Positions 1-10,797 of a DNA stretch of 64,000 nucleotides are shown piece by piece. Under the pieces are notes generated by a model. The model did no database searches and was not told where the DNA came from. It saw nothing but the letters and a program-made list of their open reading frames with translations. The translations under genes were made by a program, and so were the position numbers. Position 1 is the first letter of the stretch. Every line of letters begins with the position of its first letter. The stretch spans positions 111,786,582 through 111,850,581 of the forward strand of contig OW804097.1 of NCBI GenBank assembly GCA_942159475.1, written 5' to 3'. The stretch is from Sthenelais limicola (lineage: Eukaryota; Annelida; Polychaeta; Phyllodocida; Sigalionidae).

Positions 1-106
1 AGACCACACCACATGAGGTATACTATAATTCTTAACTGACCAACTTCTCTTCCATTATTTTAGTTAGAAAAGCGGATACATTGGACTATACATGTTGCTA
101 TCCATT

Positions 107-142
107 TTTGTTTTCTCAGCTATTTATAGCTGAGAAAACAAA
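107..142. repeat. Short perfect hairpin
   Basis: Two 17-base arms (107-123 and 126-142, containing TTTTCTCAGCTAT / ATAGCTGAGAAAA) are perfect reverse complements separated by two bases. It stands alone; I see no second copy and no gene context that explains it. It could be the core of an eroded fold-back element. Confidence 0.75.
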
Positions 143-538
143 TGGGTCACTATGAAATGTGCCAATCACTGATACTGCATCTACATCTTGATAACTTGGT
201 TAACTGTCTGTGAGGTGTTTAAGCTTAGATGTGACATCAGGCGAGGATGCCATATCTAATCCTTTCAATCAGTCATAGATTTCACACCTAGATGTTATTG
301 AAGGCTGATTGACAGCCTTTCTAGGCTTAGCCAAGGGAGTTGATTGGCTGTTAGTTAGATGCTTCTCCAACCATGATAGGTCTGCAGAAGGCCCTCCCAC
401 CTCCCACACCATCCCTCTGCCCCCCCCCCCCCCACCACCTCACCAGCCTCAGGTGCTCAAATGGACACTGCCCAACACATTTTCTAAATTTTAAAAGTAA
501 ATTACCAACTATTAAGAGGGCCTAGCCTAGCTAACTAC
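143..538. other. Non-coding stretch with poly-C run
   Basis: I see no gene here. A run of 14 C lies at 420-433. The 61-codon ORF across it is low complexity (poly-proline) and not credible as a gene. It probably belongs to the intron or upstream DNA of the GBP gene, whose earlier exons should lie to the left. Confidence 0.5.
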
Positions 539-797
539 TTTTATAACGACCAACTCTTTTTTTACGACAAACTTTTTTTACCAACTTTTTTTAACAATTT
601 TTTTACAATTTTTTTTCGACTAATTTTTTTCCGACCAACTTTTTGTAACGACCAACTTTTTTGGAACGACCAACTTTTTTCAAGGACCAACTTTTTTTAA
701 CGACCAACTTTTTTTTAACAACAATTTTTTTCCCACCAACTATTTTTCAACGATAATTTTTTTTCAACCAACTTTTTTTACGACCAACTTTTTTTTA
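539..797 (+). repeat. Degenerate minisatellite, ACGACCAACTTTTTTT-type unit
   Basis: About a dozen imperfect head-to-tail units of 16-22 bases follow the pattern (a)acgaccaacttttttt, with T-run lengths varying from unit to unit. Local slippage and point decay explain the divergence. It is non-coding. Confidence 0.85.
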
Positions 798-1067
798 CAG
801 CCCTGGCTATTGCAGAGTTATTCATTATTGGTTACAGTTACTGAAGTGGAAATAAAAGTCAAGTGTATATAAACCCTAGTCTAGTTGACATTTGTATGTC
901 TTTTGTGCCATATTAGATTTTACCTTCTGGTCTGTGAGGACTAGTGGAAACTCAGGAGGACTAGTGGTTCTTATTTCTACGTAGGTATTTCCCTAAGTTT
1001 ATGATTCTTCTCCCTTTCTCTACATGTTTCAGAGTTCATGATTTCAATGGTCCTCAGTGACTGGTCA

Positions 1068-1220
1068 TAAATTCAATTCAATTCAATTCAAGAATTCTTT
1101 ATTGCAAATGAATATAATGTTTACAATGGGGTGGTCCAGCATTCTAAATAGACAGGTGTCTAGGTAGGTCTTCTGCCTGACATCAGACATAAGTAATTGA
1201 GGCTGAGAAATCGTTTCCAT
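1068..1220 (-). mobile_element. LINE 3'-tail fragment with ATTCA repeats
   Basis: On the minus strand this reads as a 3' end ending in ...TTGCAATAAAGAATTC followed by tandem TTGAA/ATTGA units (1070-1090 on the plus strand). Short tandem tails of this kind are typical of CR1/L2-type non-LTR retrotransposons. No coding part remains. The left boundary is approximate. Confidence 0.5.
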
Positions 1221-1584
1221 TGGAAACGCCAGGTATATAAATTAAGTTGACACAAATTGTAATATTAAATAGATAAACCAAACTTAACTTGATAATTTCT
1301 TAACTTAGTACTTGTTATGTTTGAAAAATGTGTGTGTGTGTATATCGGGGGTCCGGGGATGGTGGCTTCACTGTAAGTTGTTTGTAATATTTGATTTTGT
1401 GAAAACAAATTAACATTGAAGTCTGTGGGATTTCAAACCGTGTGCAGATTTGATGTACAAATTGTGATTTTCTTATTGCCGACTGCCTTAACCATTTGTC
1501 TCAGTCTCCTATCAGGTTTGTGCCTAATGAAATGTGTACCACCCCTATATTGAGTCGTGCATAACACCATGTCTGCATTTACAG

Positions 1585-4500
1585 GCTAAGATCAAAAAGG
1601 AATTTGCTAGATACGCAGATCAGTACAGCAAGATATCCGAGGAAAACTGTCGTGCCACCCTTGCCCGTTTAAGTCGGAGAATAGAGGCAAATATGCAGAG
1701 AAATGTGTATATGGACCAAGGAGGACTGGTCACATATATGGAAGATGTTTTCCTACTTATTGCTAAATATCAATCAACTACTATTTCTGGACCAAAAGTA
1801 AGTTTTTACGAAAACAATTTCTTATTCATGCATGTACACAGTTTCCATGACAATGAAATTAGAGACAAAACATGTATAATATTGTCACGTTAATAAAGGT
1901 ATTATATAAGATTATGCAATAGCATAACAGGATATTATAGTCACATATCTGCTGGACCATAAGTCCAAGGCCTCACACTAGGTGGACCAGGAGTATTTAG
2001 GTCACACCTAATTAGGCCAATAGCCTAATGAATCAAAGGGTCTGATTGGACACCTCCAACAGACCAGGCTATTGGTCTAACCTTTCTTAGGTATAATCCA
2101 TGTTAATTACATCATGTATTATTGTTTGGATTTAGCGACCCCCTGTTGTCCTTTTACTCTTGATAGGTATTATTGGTTATTGTTAGTTATGTTAACTCTA
2201 ATTACTGTGCGTTGATTGGCTCATATTCACGCGGGGTGGGGTGCAATAAAACTATTTTTATTGTATGTGTACAATGAAAACTCGAATTGGGTTTTCTTTT
2301 AGCTTTTAGATACTTTATGACGATTCAAAACCAAAAACAATGTTTAATATATCGAGCTTTGTCTTTGCTAGGGGCATATAATAAATAGTGAATGGAACTC
2401 AGTACTAGTAATTGAATATTTATATGCGTGTATACGTGCTCTGTAGGATAGAATGCATAGAGTTGGATCTCTTTACAGAAAGATAAGGTTCTGGATGAAT
2501 ATCTCAACACTGCTGCAATTACCTTATCCTCAATTTATGATGCCATCGAGAAAATCGAAGAAAAAAAAGAGAGGGAAAGAAGTATGTAAATATTATGTTG
2601 ATTGAATAATTCTTTTATTTCGACTTAAATACAAAGTAAAATAGAGCTGAATAATCTGCATATACATAACATAATATTATAGAAATACGTTTTCTAAAAT
2701 TAATGTTAACGTCATTGAAATCCAATTAAAGATACTTGCGGGTGTCAACACACACGCCACCTAGTGGCTCCTATTTTTCTTTGAAATATTTCGTTATTAT
2801 CATAAGTTGAGATATATTTGTGTACAATTTCCAATATCTACAGGGTTTATTTTTACTACAGCAGTTTTGAGTCATGTTTTTTAAGATTCATTTTCATTGA
2901 TTATGCTGCTTGATTACTAAATTTGGGTGATGTGGTCAACTTCAAATGACCACAACTTTTTTTTAACCACGTCAATGTACAATCTTTCTTTGGTAAATCT
3001 GTAGCATTATACACCAACTATATGTGTAGAAAGTTTTGATGAAAAGTCACCGATCAATTTTTTTTATATAGTGAAACGTGAAAAAAACCCACCTTTTTCC
3101 ATAGCTTTCAATACTAAAGCACTGCTATTTTCAAGCAGCTGTAGAAAACAAAATAAGTCGATGAGATGTACTTTTTTTTCATTTCTTGCTTTCTTATGTA
3201 GTCAGGAACGATCCCTGAACGTTTCATGAAAAAGTCACCGACCAATCTTTTTTCCATTGAACACCCGCGTATGCCTTTAATCTCAACTTTTCACAATATG
3301 ATGGTATGGTATCTAAAGATCCATTTTTGTCAACTTTAGACATTACAGACATAACAGATGCCCCTATACTATGAACCTGTACAAGAGACCCTATATTCAA
3401 TTCAATTCAAAGCATTTTTTACTGCCGCGGTGCCCTAGTAGTTGGGAGAGCGTGGGACCCTCTCTCAGCAATGACGCCCTGCGAGCGGGAGGTCTGGGGT
3501 CCAATCCCAGGCAGGTGTAGCAGGTCTAATGTACCCACCATCAGGTGTACCCCCCGGTATAACTAACCTAGGTCTAATGTACCAGGGGTACATTTGACCT
3601 AGGTCCAATATACCCCCGGGGGTACTTTAGACCTAGGTCGGATATACCCCCTCCAGTTTCAATGTACCCCCGGGGGTATATTAGACCTAGGTCAAATGTA
3701 CCCCCACCAGGTTCAAAGTACCCCTAGAGGGGAAACTAAACCTAGGTCTGATATACCCCCAGTACGTGTAACCAATCTAGTGCTGATGTACCCCATTGAA
3801 ACATTTATTCTTTTAATTATGACAATAAAAGTAATAATGAATAAAGTGAAAACTGGATACAGTACAGGCCTGATAGACAGAACTGAATAGATTTTAGTTG
3901 TTTTGTTTTTTTATTTGCAATATGCTCCCATAGTCATTGAGTTACAATGATATTTTAAGTTTAAATAAATAGAAAGAAAAAAGGATTATTATACAGAATT
4001 ACAATAAATTTCATTATCAGACCCTCAAAGTGATCTTTAATTTATTTCCCAGATTATAAATGAAACAAAGGGGGGTAATTTGAACCTAGAGGGGGTCATT
4101 TAAACCTAAGGTCTAAATTACCGGGGGGTATATTAGATGAGGGGGGTAATTTAGAACTGTTACACCGGTGCAGAGTAGAGTGAGTTGTCATCCTGGGTCC
4201 CTCACAAAGGTTTCAAACTTGAAAGGCATTCAGAAAATGTTCGAAATTCCAAATTCCAAATTCATGGTCCCCGACGTAAAGCTGTAATTGTAAAGGCCTA
4301 TGGCCTATATCCACCAATAGTGGTGTGCCAGCGTCGTTAAACAAATGCCTTCCAGGCCATATATTATATATTATATTAAAGCATTTTTTATTTATACAAG
4401 AAAGGTGTACAAAAAGGAGCCCCGTATCTGAAAGGTGACTTCCAGGTCTTCCAACGGGTTCCTGACTAGTTTCTACCAAGAAAAAATAATTTTGATTTTA

Positions 4501-6611
4501 TATTACTATGCCAAAAATAAAGTCATATGTCTATACACATACCAATCGCTGACCTCTATAACGTCATCCATGTTATGTGCTCCTGCATAGGGGATTAGGT
4601 GGATAGGTACGTTAGAAACCTATTGACAGCCTTAGATGCTGTCTTGTCCCAAATAGGTCAGGATATGGGTCAGATTTTCTGAAAATGTACAATTGGCAGC
4701 TGTGCACATTTAGTAAATTCTGCTACATTAGGCTGCAATTTGGCCAATACTAGGTAAATTCGAGTATATTCGGCATTGCATTGATTCTAGCAATCTGTTT
4801 GGTTAGATATGTCTTTTGAACCTTATTTTCGTCTGAAACTTTTGTTATTTGAGATGATTGGTGAAGGTGAATTGTACATTTTCTGAAAATCTGACCCATA
4901 TCTATATGTAATAGAAAATATCCACATATTTATGTTCAAATATCTACTTCTTTTCCCAAGATATTTCAACACATTTTCAATGGAACTAATGGATTTGTTA
5001 TCATCAAGACACAAACTCGTATTTTGGATGTTCTTTTGACACAATGATATCTCAAAAGTTCTTTTATTTGGTGCCTGATTCACTCATTTTCATATACTAC
5101 TAAGTGGTGTCTGGGTAGTGGCCAGTAGACTAGCACTAAATCCCTTAGGCTATACTAGACCAGAAATCCGACCAAAGTGAAATTGGTTATTATATGATAC
5201 ATTTCATTTCCGTTAAAAGTAATTAGTTTAACAATTGTTTTGTAGGTAATGCCCAAGAAATAGTGGTTGTGTGTAGAAAAATTGCATTTCTTTGTATATA
5301 TTGATATTTTTTATGATAATAATTAAGGTGTGCAAGTCTATCCATAACGATTAGAAAAGAAGCGTAAAAGGAAGCAATCCTAACTGTAGTATTTTGAAAA
5401 TAAGCAACTATGATGTGTCATAACAGCAGATGAAACAGGGCATAGGTAATAGGGGAGTGGTAATAGTAAAAGGCCTCCTTGTAATGGGAGAAAAGATCTC
5501 AGTAATGAAGAAATAGTCAGTGCCATGAAGCTATTTGTTCAAAAAATAGGAATATCTGGACGGTAATCTTAGTAATGTATTTTGGCAAGGTAAATATTGA
5601 CAGGTCTGCATATGCGATTATAAGTTTACAATAAATAGTGATGTGGGTTATCTGCTAAGGGTCTCTACTTTCATCACATTTATACCCATAGCTAACACTT
5701 TTTATACCCTACCAGGAACCAACGAAAAGGTCATGCAGGTTAAATACGGAAATCATGTGAAACAACAGATGGAACAAGAGCTTCGAGATATGGAAAAGAG
5801 GTTTCAAGAAGAAACAAACCGCTCAGTCATGGAGCAAAGGAGAAACAACGAAAATGAACTGGCAAAGAAGCGGGAAGAAAACATAAATACTGCCCGAAAC
5901 TACAAAAAGCAAGAAGAAGCACTCCATAGGGAAATGGAACAAATCAAGCAGCAAATGGCAAGAGAGCAGCAACGGTGGCAACGCACCGAGTCAAACATCC
6001 AGAGTCAGCTTAGAGACTTTCAAAAGGAAAATCAAGATTTAAAAGCATCCATCGGCCAACAGCAGGTAGGGTTTAGAACTCAAAAGGATACACTTGAGAG
6101 GGAGTATAAGAATGATAAGCAGTACCTGAAAAGGGAAATAACAAGCCTGCGTGAAATTAAAGAATCATGCAAGAGAAATATTCAAAAGCTTCAGAATCAG
6201 GTCCAAACTGTCCAGTTGGAGACCAAACGCAGGGAAAATGAACTGCGTTCTGAGATAAATGAACTGGGAGCTACTATACGACACTTTGATCAGGATAACT
6301 CGGAATTGAGGCGTGAAATGAGGCAACTTAATGCCGATTATGAAGAACTTCAAGACAGAGAGATGGAATTAGAATCCTCTATGTCAGAATACGAGACACA
6401 AGTCAGAATACAAGACACAACTATATCCACACTCAAACATGAACTAGAGCAGTACCAGGAGGAATTGGAGGGAGAGAAACGGATGCGACATCAGTACTCT
6501 AAAGAGGCGGATAATAATCAAGAACTTATCTGCGGTTTGCAATCAATGGTAGCTGAAAGAAACAACATTGTTTATAATAATGACTTGGGGTCCTTGCTAC
6601 CCTGGTATTAG
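1585..6611 (+). CDS. Guanylate-binding protein, C-terminal half (three exons, 5' incomplete)
   Basis: Three exons join in phase: 1585-1797 (71 codons, AG before, GTAAGT after, phase 0), 2479-2581 (phase 0 to 1, acceptor TTTACAG, donor GTATGT) and 5716-6611 (the first two bases complete an Arg codon; TAG stop). Exon 1 matches the helical middle domain of GBPs, including the NVYMDQGGLVTY block that corresponds to the vertebrate 'G-x-[FY]-x-x-x-GG' segment, then a K-Y pair. Exon 2 matches the following helix (VLDEYL). Exon 3 encodes about 298 residues, almost entirely charged heptad coiled coil (E/K/Q/R rich) with a few uncharged residues at the end. GBPs are dynamin-like large GTPases of interferon-type, cell-autonomous immunity. 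The GTPase domain and start codon are not in the window. The coiled coil is longer than the human GBP tail. The last ~25 residues lose heptad character and the stop lies just before a family C-like fragment (6618-6690), so the natural C-terminus may have been altered. I am confident of the family, less so of the exact 3' end. Confidence 0.85.
1798..2478 (+). other. GBP intron, no features
   Basis: The intron lies between the two GBP helical-domain exons, GT...AG bounded. I see unique AT-rich DNA only; the small minus-strand ORF at its right edge overlaps exon 2 antisense and is not a gene. Confidence 0.7.
3424..3515 (+). repeat. tRNA-like sequence / SINE head
   Basis: The stretch resembles a tRNA gene with an internal pol III promoter: an A-box-like GGTGCCCTAGTAGTTGGGA, then about 50 bases later a B-box-like GGGTCCAATCCC, followed by CAGGCAGGTG. 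Arms are not cleanly foldable and the B box departs from GGTTCGANTCC, so it is more likely a degenerate tRNA-derived SINE head than a working tRNA. It directly follows a TTCAATTCAA tail-like stretch. Confidence 0.5.
3525..4165. repeat. Palindromic TACCCCCGGGGGTA / GACCTAGGTC array
   Basis: From 3525 to 3795 self-complementary blocks alternate: TACCCCCGGGGGTA cores and TTAGACCTAGGTC cores, spaced about 25-35 bases apart. A second cluster of the same blocks in decayed form lies at 4066-4165. The piece between (3800-4060) is AT-rich and featureless. It follows the tRNA-like head directly, so the two may form one composite element. Confidence 0.7.
4371..4478 (-). mobile_element. LINE 3'-end fragment, inverted
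   Basis: On the minus strand this closely matches 34340-34456: both contain GTCAGGAACCCG, GGAAGACCTGGAAG, CAGATACGGG and TTTTTGTACACCT. The copy at 34340 ends in tandem ATTGA units, as expected for a CR1/L2-type 3' end. No coding sequence remains. Confidence 0.65.
4664..4901 (+). mobile_element. Family A element, full length
   Basis: About 238 bp with inverted ends: TATGGGTCAGATTTTCTGAA at the left and its reverse complement CTGACCCATA at the right. The interior shares GGTAAATTCGAGTATATTCG and GCATTGATTCTAGCAATCTG with the other copies. It lies in the third GBP intron-exon interval, is non-coding, and looks like a MITE. Confidence 0.85.
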
Positions 6612-6617
6612 GCAGGC

Positions 6618-6690
6618 TCTTCAAATATAAATGGGGACGTCACAAAAACAACTGGACAAAATCATCTGGATAAAATTAAGGAGTGTCCGC
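6618..6690 (+). repeat. Possible family C fragment
   Basis: AAATATAAATGGGGAC and AAAAACAACTGGACAAA match the interior of the family C copy at 55740-56052. It begins a few bases after the GBP stop codon. Only the middle of the element is present. Confidence 0.4.
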
Positions 6691-6704
6691 GAATAATTGT
6701 AGCC

Positions 6705-6992
6705 GAGGCCAAAAAAAAAATAGGTGTGTTTCCGATTTACCCCCCCCCCCTACCTAGAAAAACCTTACCCTACCCCAAAATTGTTTTACCATACCTGATT
6801 TTTTCCCCATCATATCTTAGTTTTTTTTTATTTTTTGACAAAAAAGCTTATAAAAGCAGGAAAACGGGTTTTCCTAACCCGAAACTGTCAAAAAGCACAT
6901 TTCCCATGTTCAAAACAACTATTGTTATGAAAAAGACATTTTTCTTAGTTCCTGGGAGGTGGTTTCCAAACAAAAAAAAATGGCCCGAAGCT
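6705..6992 (+). mobile_element. Family J element, copy 1 (right end damaged)
   Basis: It starts GAGGCCAAAAAAAAAATAGG, then GTTTCCGATTTACC with a poly-C run, and is inverted relative to 11977-12321. Shared internal blocks include GACAAAAAAGCTTATAAAAG and TTCCTGGGAGGTGGTTTCC. The right terminal repeat is not clear. The 95-codon ORF inside it is repeat-derived and not a gene. Confidence 0.7.
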
Positions 6993-7124
6993 CTTTGCCT
7001 CTTTCTCCACTAGAAATAATCAGTCTACCAGAGCCCCCCGTGTATCACGGGTAGGAATTATAAAATATTTTCAGGGGTGGTGCAAAAAAAAGTAAATCTC
7101 CACCTCTCTACACAGGGGCCTCTT

Positions 7125-7556
7125 AGTTCCAATATCATGCTTGTGCCTGCCGCAAATCGGTTTGTTGCAGAAACCAATTGAACTTCTTTTAAAAAAATAT
7201 TTAGGAAACGCCAACCTCACTTGAGATCTATATAAGCCATCCCGAAAGTTAGAGCCCTGTACATACAATGAGTCCAAACCATTCCAAGGGTTTGTGTACA
7301 GCATTCAATGTGGTAATAGATCTATTGTTCTTGTGCAGAAATAGCAATTTCCATTTTTGCCACTCAGCCTATTGCCTGTACACTATGCAGGGTGCCCTCA
7401 GGGCACAGATGAGTTCCAATATTATTCTTGTGCTGCCGCAAATGGGGTCGTTGCAGAAACGAATTCAACTTCTTTAAAAAAGATATTTAGGAAAAGCCAA
7501 TACCCATGTCACCTCACTTGAGATCCATATAAGCCATCCCGAAAGATCAGACGCTA
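7125..7556 (+). repeat. Direct duplication of a ~140-157 bp unit
   Basis: Two copies, 7125-7262 and 7398-7556, share GAGTTCCAATATTATTCTTG-like, GCCGCAAAT, CACTTGAGATC and ATATAAGCCATCCCGAAAG blocks. They are about 275 bp apart in the same orientation. The short ORFs over them are side effects of the repeat. Confidence 0.75.
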
Positions 7557-8243
7557 GATAAGTTTCATATAACTTATTGTGGATTAAGTGCATTCCATCT
7601 AAGGACGCCATTAGCGTACACCGCATATGGATAGTATTAAAAGAGATCACCAGATGGTAGCACCATCAAAAAGCTCCTCAATTCAATGCTTGTTGCCCAC
7701 CTGCTGCTATGACGTTCACAGTCTCGTGATAATACATGGTGATTTACTGATCCTCTGAACAATAAAAAGTCAAAATGGATGGACGAACAATGTAAAGTTG
7801 ATTATGTGTTATCTGTATCAAAGTCCCATAGATAGATATATAGGGCATATTAGTTATGAATGTGGCATTACATACTAAAGGTGTATTTGTCATGTTTCAC
7901 ATAACAACCAGTCGCACAAAATAGATTTTAAGATACGATCCTATTTAAAAAGATGAGATAAAGGGGATTCCAACGGGGAAAACGTAATATGTCCTTCTAA
8001 TTTTTTCATGTTTGAAAAATGTTTCTGGCTGGGCAATCAAATTACCTAAAAATTATGTGGCACATTACATTTTGTTCAGCTTCATTATAATCAAGATGTG
8101 ACTTTGCATGACTCACATTGGGTGCTGTTGACTGGGTTGTAAAGCCATGAGTGACATAACAAGATTTTAAATATTCTTTTATTAAACAAATAATTACAAA
8201 TCCTTTGACTGTGTGAAAATATGTTTTAGTTCTACAAAGAAAT
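7557..8243. other. Unannotated stretch
   Basis: I see no exon, promoter or repeat I can name between the duplication and the family D copy. This is part of the intergenic DNA between the 3' ends of the GBP and transporter genes. Confidence 0.5.
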
Positions 8244-8420
8244 GGTCTAAGCTTAGAGTTGAGAGAGTCCCTCCAAACTGAGCGAAAGCCTCTCACTCGC
8301 AAACCGCAAAATACCATTAGAATCCGATTAGGACGCCTACTCCAGGGCTATAAAAGCAATTCGCACAGTATAGGCGTCCAATCAGTGAAATATGACACAT
8401 CGTATCTGATGGGCTGATTT
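8244..8420 (-). mobile_element. Family D element, partial
   Basis: It begins GTCTAAGCTTAGAG, then GAGAGAGTCCCTCCAAACTG, CCGCAAAATACCATTAGAAT and GGCGTCCAATCA, all diagnostic blocks of family D. The right end (normally ...GAGGCT..GAGCCTAGAC) is eroded. ORFs across it on the minus strand are artefacts. Confidence 0.7.
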
Positions 8421-9800
8421 TTCCAACCCATTTCAAAAAGTCTTTTGACCAACATTTTTGAGAATTTTGTCTGGTTGCTCCCAGCTCCCAGGCTCCATAA
8501 AGGTCACATTTATATTTCGAAAGTCCGCCGAAATCATTTCCTGTGGCGACGTCCTCGACCAAGTTGATTTCGAATTCTTGCATAAACACATAACAGCTGC
8601 AGAATATTGTTGAATTCATACCCTATAAGTCATAATATGAGTACATTTGGTAGGATTCTTTTTGTCATAAATCTGAGAATGTTTTAGTAAATAACTATAC
8701 AGACACAGATTATTCAGACATGTAGACACAGTAGAATGTGCTTTATCAGAAATCATCAGTAGTTTTTTAAGCCAGATGGAATGTAATACCGAATCTTCTC
8801 GGCTAATATTAAGTTGCAGCCAACGTAATATGAATGTACAAGGCTTTTGGGAAGTCCGATTTTCAAAGCTTAAATAAATTGAATGTTGTGAGAAATAATG
8901 GCAAGGCTACAGTGTTCACACTTTCCAGTCTATTCTCGTGAAGAAATGTATGTAGCTGATGATGGCAGATGATAGATGATGATGATGATAGAGGATGATG
9001 AGGTAGAATTTCTGAACAATGAAACAAACGAACAGTTCATACATACAAAGACAATAGGATACTTCACAAATTCCGAAGTCAGTTGCTGCAGGGCTACACT
9101 TTATCATTTTGCGCATGCGCGCTTCATAACAGGTACACATTGGTACAGGTATAAATGCTCCTTTTCAATCCATTGTTATACCTTATGGTTACATAAGGGC
9201 ACCTACCTAAATTTTCATTCACTTTACATGTTACCTGCATGCTGGCGCAAGCCCTACTGATTGACTGGCCGTCTGACTGCAACCCTCTAACCCATCAACC
9301 ACTGGCCATTGTCTGACTGCCTATTGTAACTATTTTTTCAAACGATTTCACCATATGGCACAGAACTTTCTTGTGGCTAACGTGATAATGCATTTTCTTG
9401 GGAAATGAAATCAAATGAATAGACAATACAGAAACAATTGCAATTGTTCTTTCAAACAGTTTCATACAATTATTAAATGTATGAATCTCAAAATGAGGAG
9501 CCAGCCTACCTTCAACAAATTATTAACACTTGCCGTGAATCAGGTCAAGGAATCTAGGCTACCATATAAAATGCAATAGATCATACACAGCCATTTGGAA
9601 AGAAATGTATGGATTGTTATGTAACAAATGTGCATAATTATGTTTCTGAAACACAGGGAAATAGGGAGTGCTTCCACTAAAACTACCATTGTCCTGTGGC
9701 AAAATATCTTTCATATCCTTCATATATTATTTAGTATATTGTATATCTCTCTAAAGCCACTCATATTAGCCAATTGCCATATATCTATCTTGCATTCATA
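8421..9800. other. Unannotated stretch with short GAT microsatellite
   Basis: Only a brief GATGATGATGAT run near 8979-9000 stands out. I see no credible exon. The paired short ORFs on the two strands here lie over that microsatellite. Confidence 0.5.
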
Positions 9801-10274
9801 AGGGCCAAGTCCACTAAGCCGAGTGTCATGCGATTTTCACAGAATTTAGATTTATAGATTTAGAAAATATTTTATTCAGGTCTACAACATTTCCACACGT
9901 ATATAGTATGAATATTTTCAGGACAGCCTGATCGAAATAACAGATGGTGACAAGAAATTTATACATCAACTCTACTGAGAACAGTACATGATACGTTTAC
10001 ATAATCTAAATAAGTTAAATTTATATAATACTCATGATAGGTAAGGTATAATCAAAATAAAATGAAAGAAGAAAGTTAAAAACAAGGATTCCAACTCCTA
10101 TCACCTTATCAATGGCGAGTTTTTGAGAGGAGGAAGAATTAAAAAACATTATGATACAGTTTTATCGACGCCGTGCTCTTTCATATTAACCATTAATAAT
10201 AATAATAATTTAGTGCAAAAGATTCCTCTGTGGCACAAAATCGCATGAGAATCGGCTTGGTGAACTGGGCCCTT
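9801..10274. mobile_element. Family F TIR element split by a LINE tail
   Basis: The left end AGGGCCAAGTCCACTAAGCC is the inverse of the right end GGCTTGGTGAACTGGGCCCT, with subterminal ATGCGATTTTCAC / CAAAATCGCATGAGAAT also inverted. A compact 110 bp version sits at 54031-54140. The middle, about 9855-10195, reads on the minus strand as a LINE-like 3' end (ACCTGAATAAAATATTTTCT), so a retrotransposon fragment appears to have inserted into the element. Confidence 0.7.
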
Positions 10275-10667
10275 TATACTTCTTTGATATGAGGAATGTC
10301 AAAATACATATCATATGTAAAGTACATTTGGACCTCTATACAAATATTTGTTAAACTAAACAATAATAATTAATGTTGTTATTCATATCTGTACAACTAT
10401 TTGGCAATAATACTTAGATGATGTTTAGTTTAACATCTAAAGATTACCTCAAAATACTCTACTCTCACCGTCACACAAAAGATATGTGTATTTTAGTAGA
10501 TAGGTGTCATCATTTCTTTCACCATACGTATAACACATCATTTTCACTTTCATTTCCCACCAACAACCTTTCTCAATTGCTATCAAATATATATATTAAC
10601 TGATTGTATAGTTATATAATGTAAAATATTTTGTTTGAATTTTTGTCATCTCGCTTGAAAGCATGCA

Positions 10668-10765
10668 TGGAATTTCAAGGCACAACGACGACCACCTCTA
10701 ACAGTTGAGAGTGCAAGAAATAGTATATAAACACCTGAATAAAGATTTGTTTAAAAAAATAAAAT
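10668..10765 (+). mobile_element. LINE 3'-end fragment
   Basis: GGCACAACGACGA..., then CACCTGAATAAAGATTTGTT followed by an A-rich end. The same layout (GGCACAACGA, ACCTGAATAAATAAATCTGTTC, poly-A) is at 38650-38750. It lies just outside the transporter's stop codon and may form part of its 3' UTR on the other strand. Confidence 0.45.
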
Positions 10766-10797
10766 TAGTGATGCATATATAAAAAAATATACTTGAT

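Larger units (their letters stand above)
2582..5715 (+). other. Large GBP intron filled with repeats
   Basis: GTATGT donor at 2582 and ACCAG acceptor at 5714-5715. It contains the tRNA-like head with its palindrome array (3424-4165), an inverted LINE tail (4371-4478) and one family A element (4664-4901). I see nothing in 2600-3390 or 4905-5715. Confidence 0.75.

Noticed and set aside
3424..3515. Functional tRNA gene
   Set aside because: B box departs from consensus, arms do not pair cleanly, and there is no terminator T-run directly after; a SINE head is more likely.
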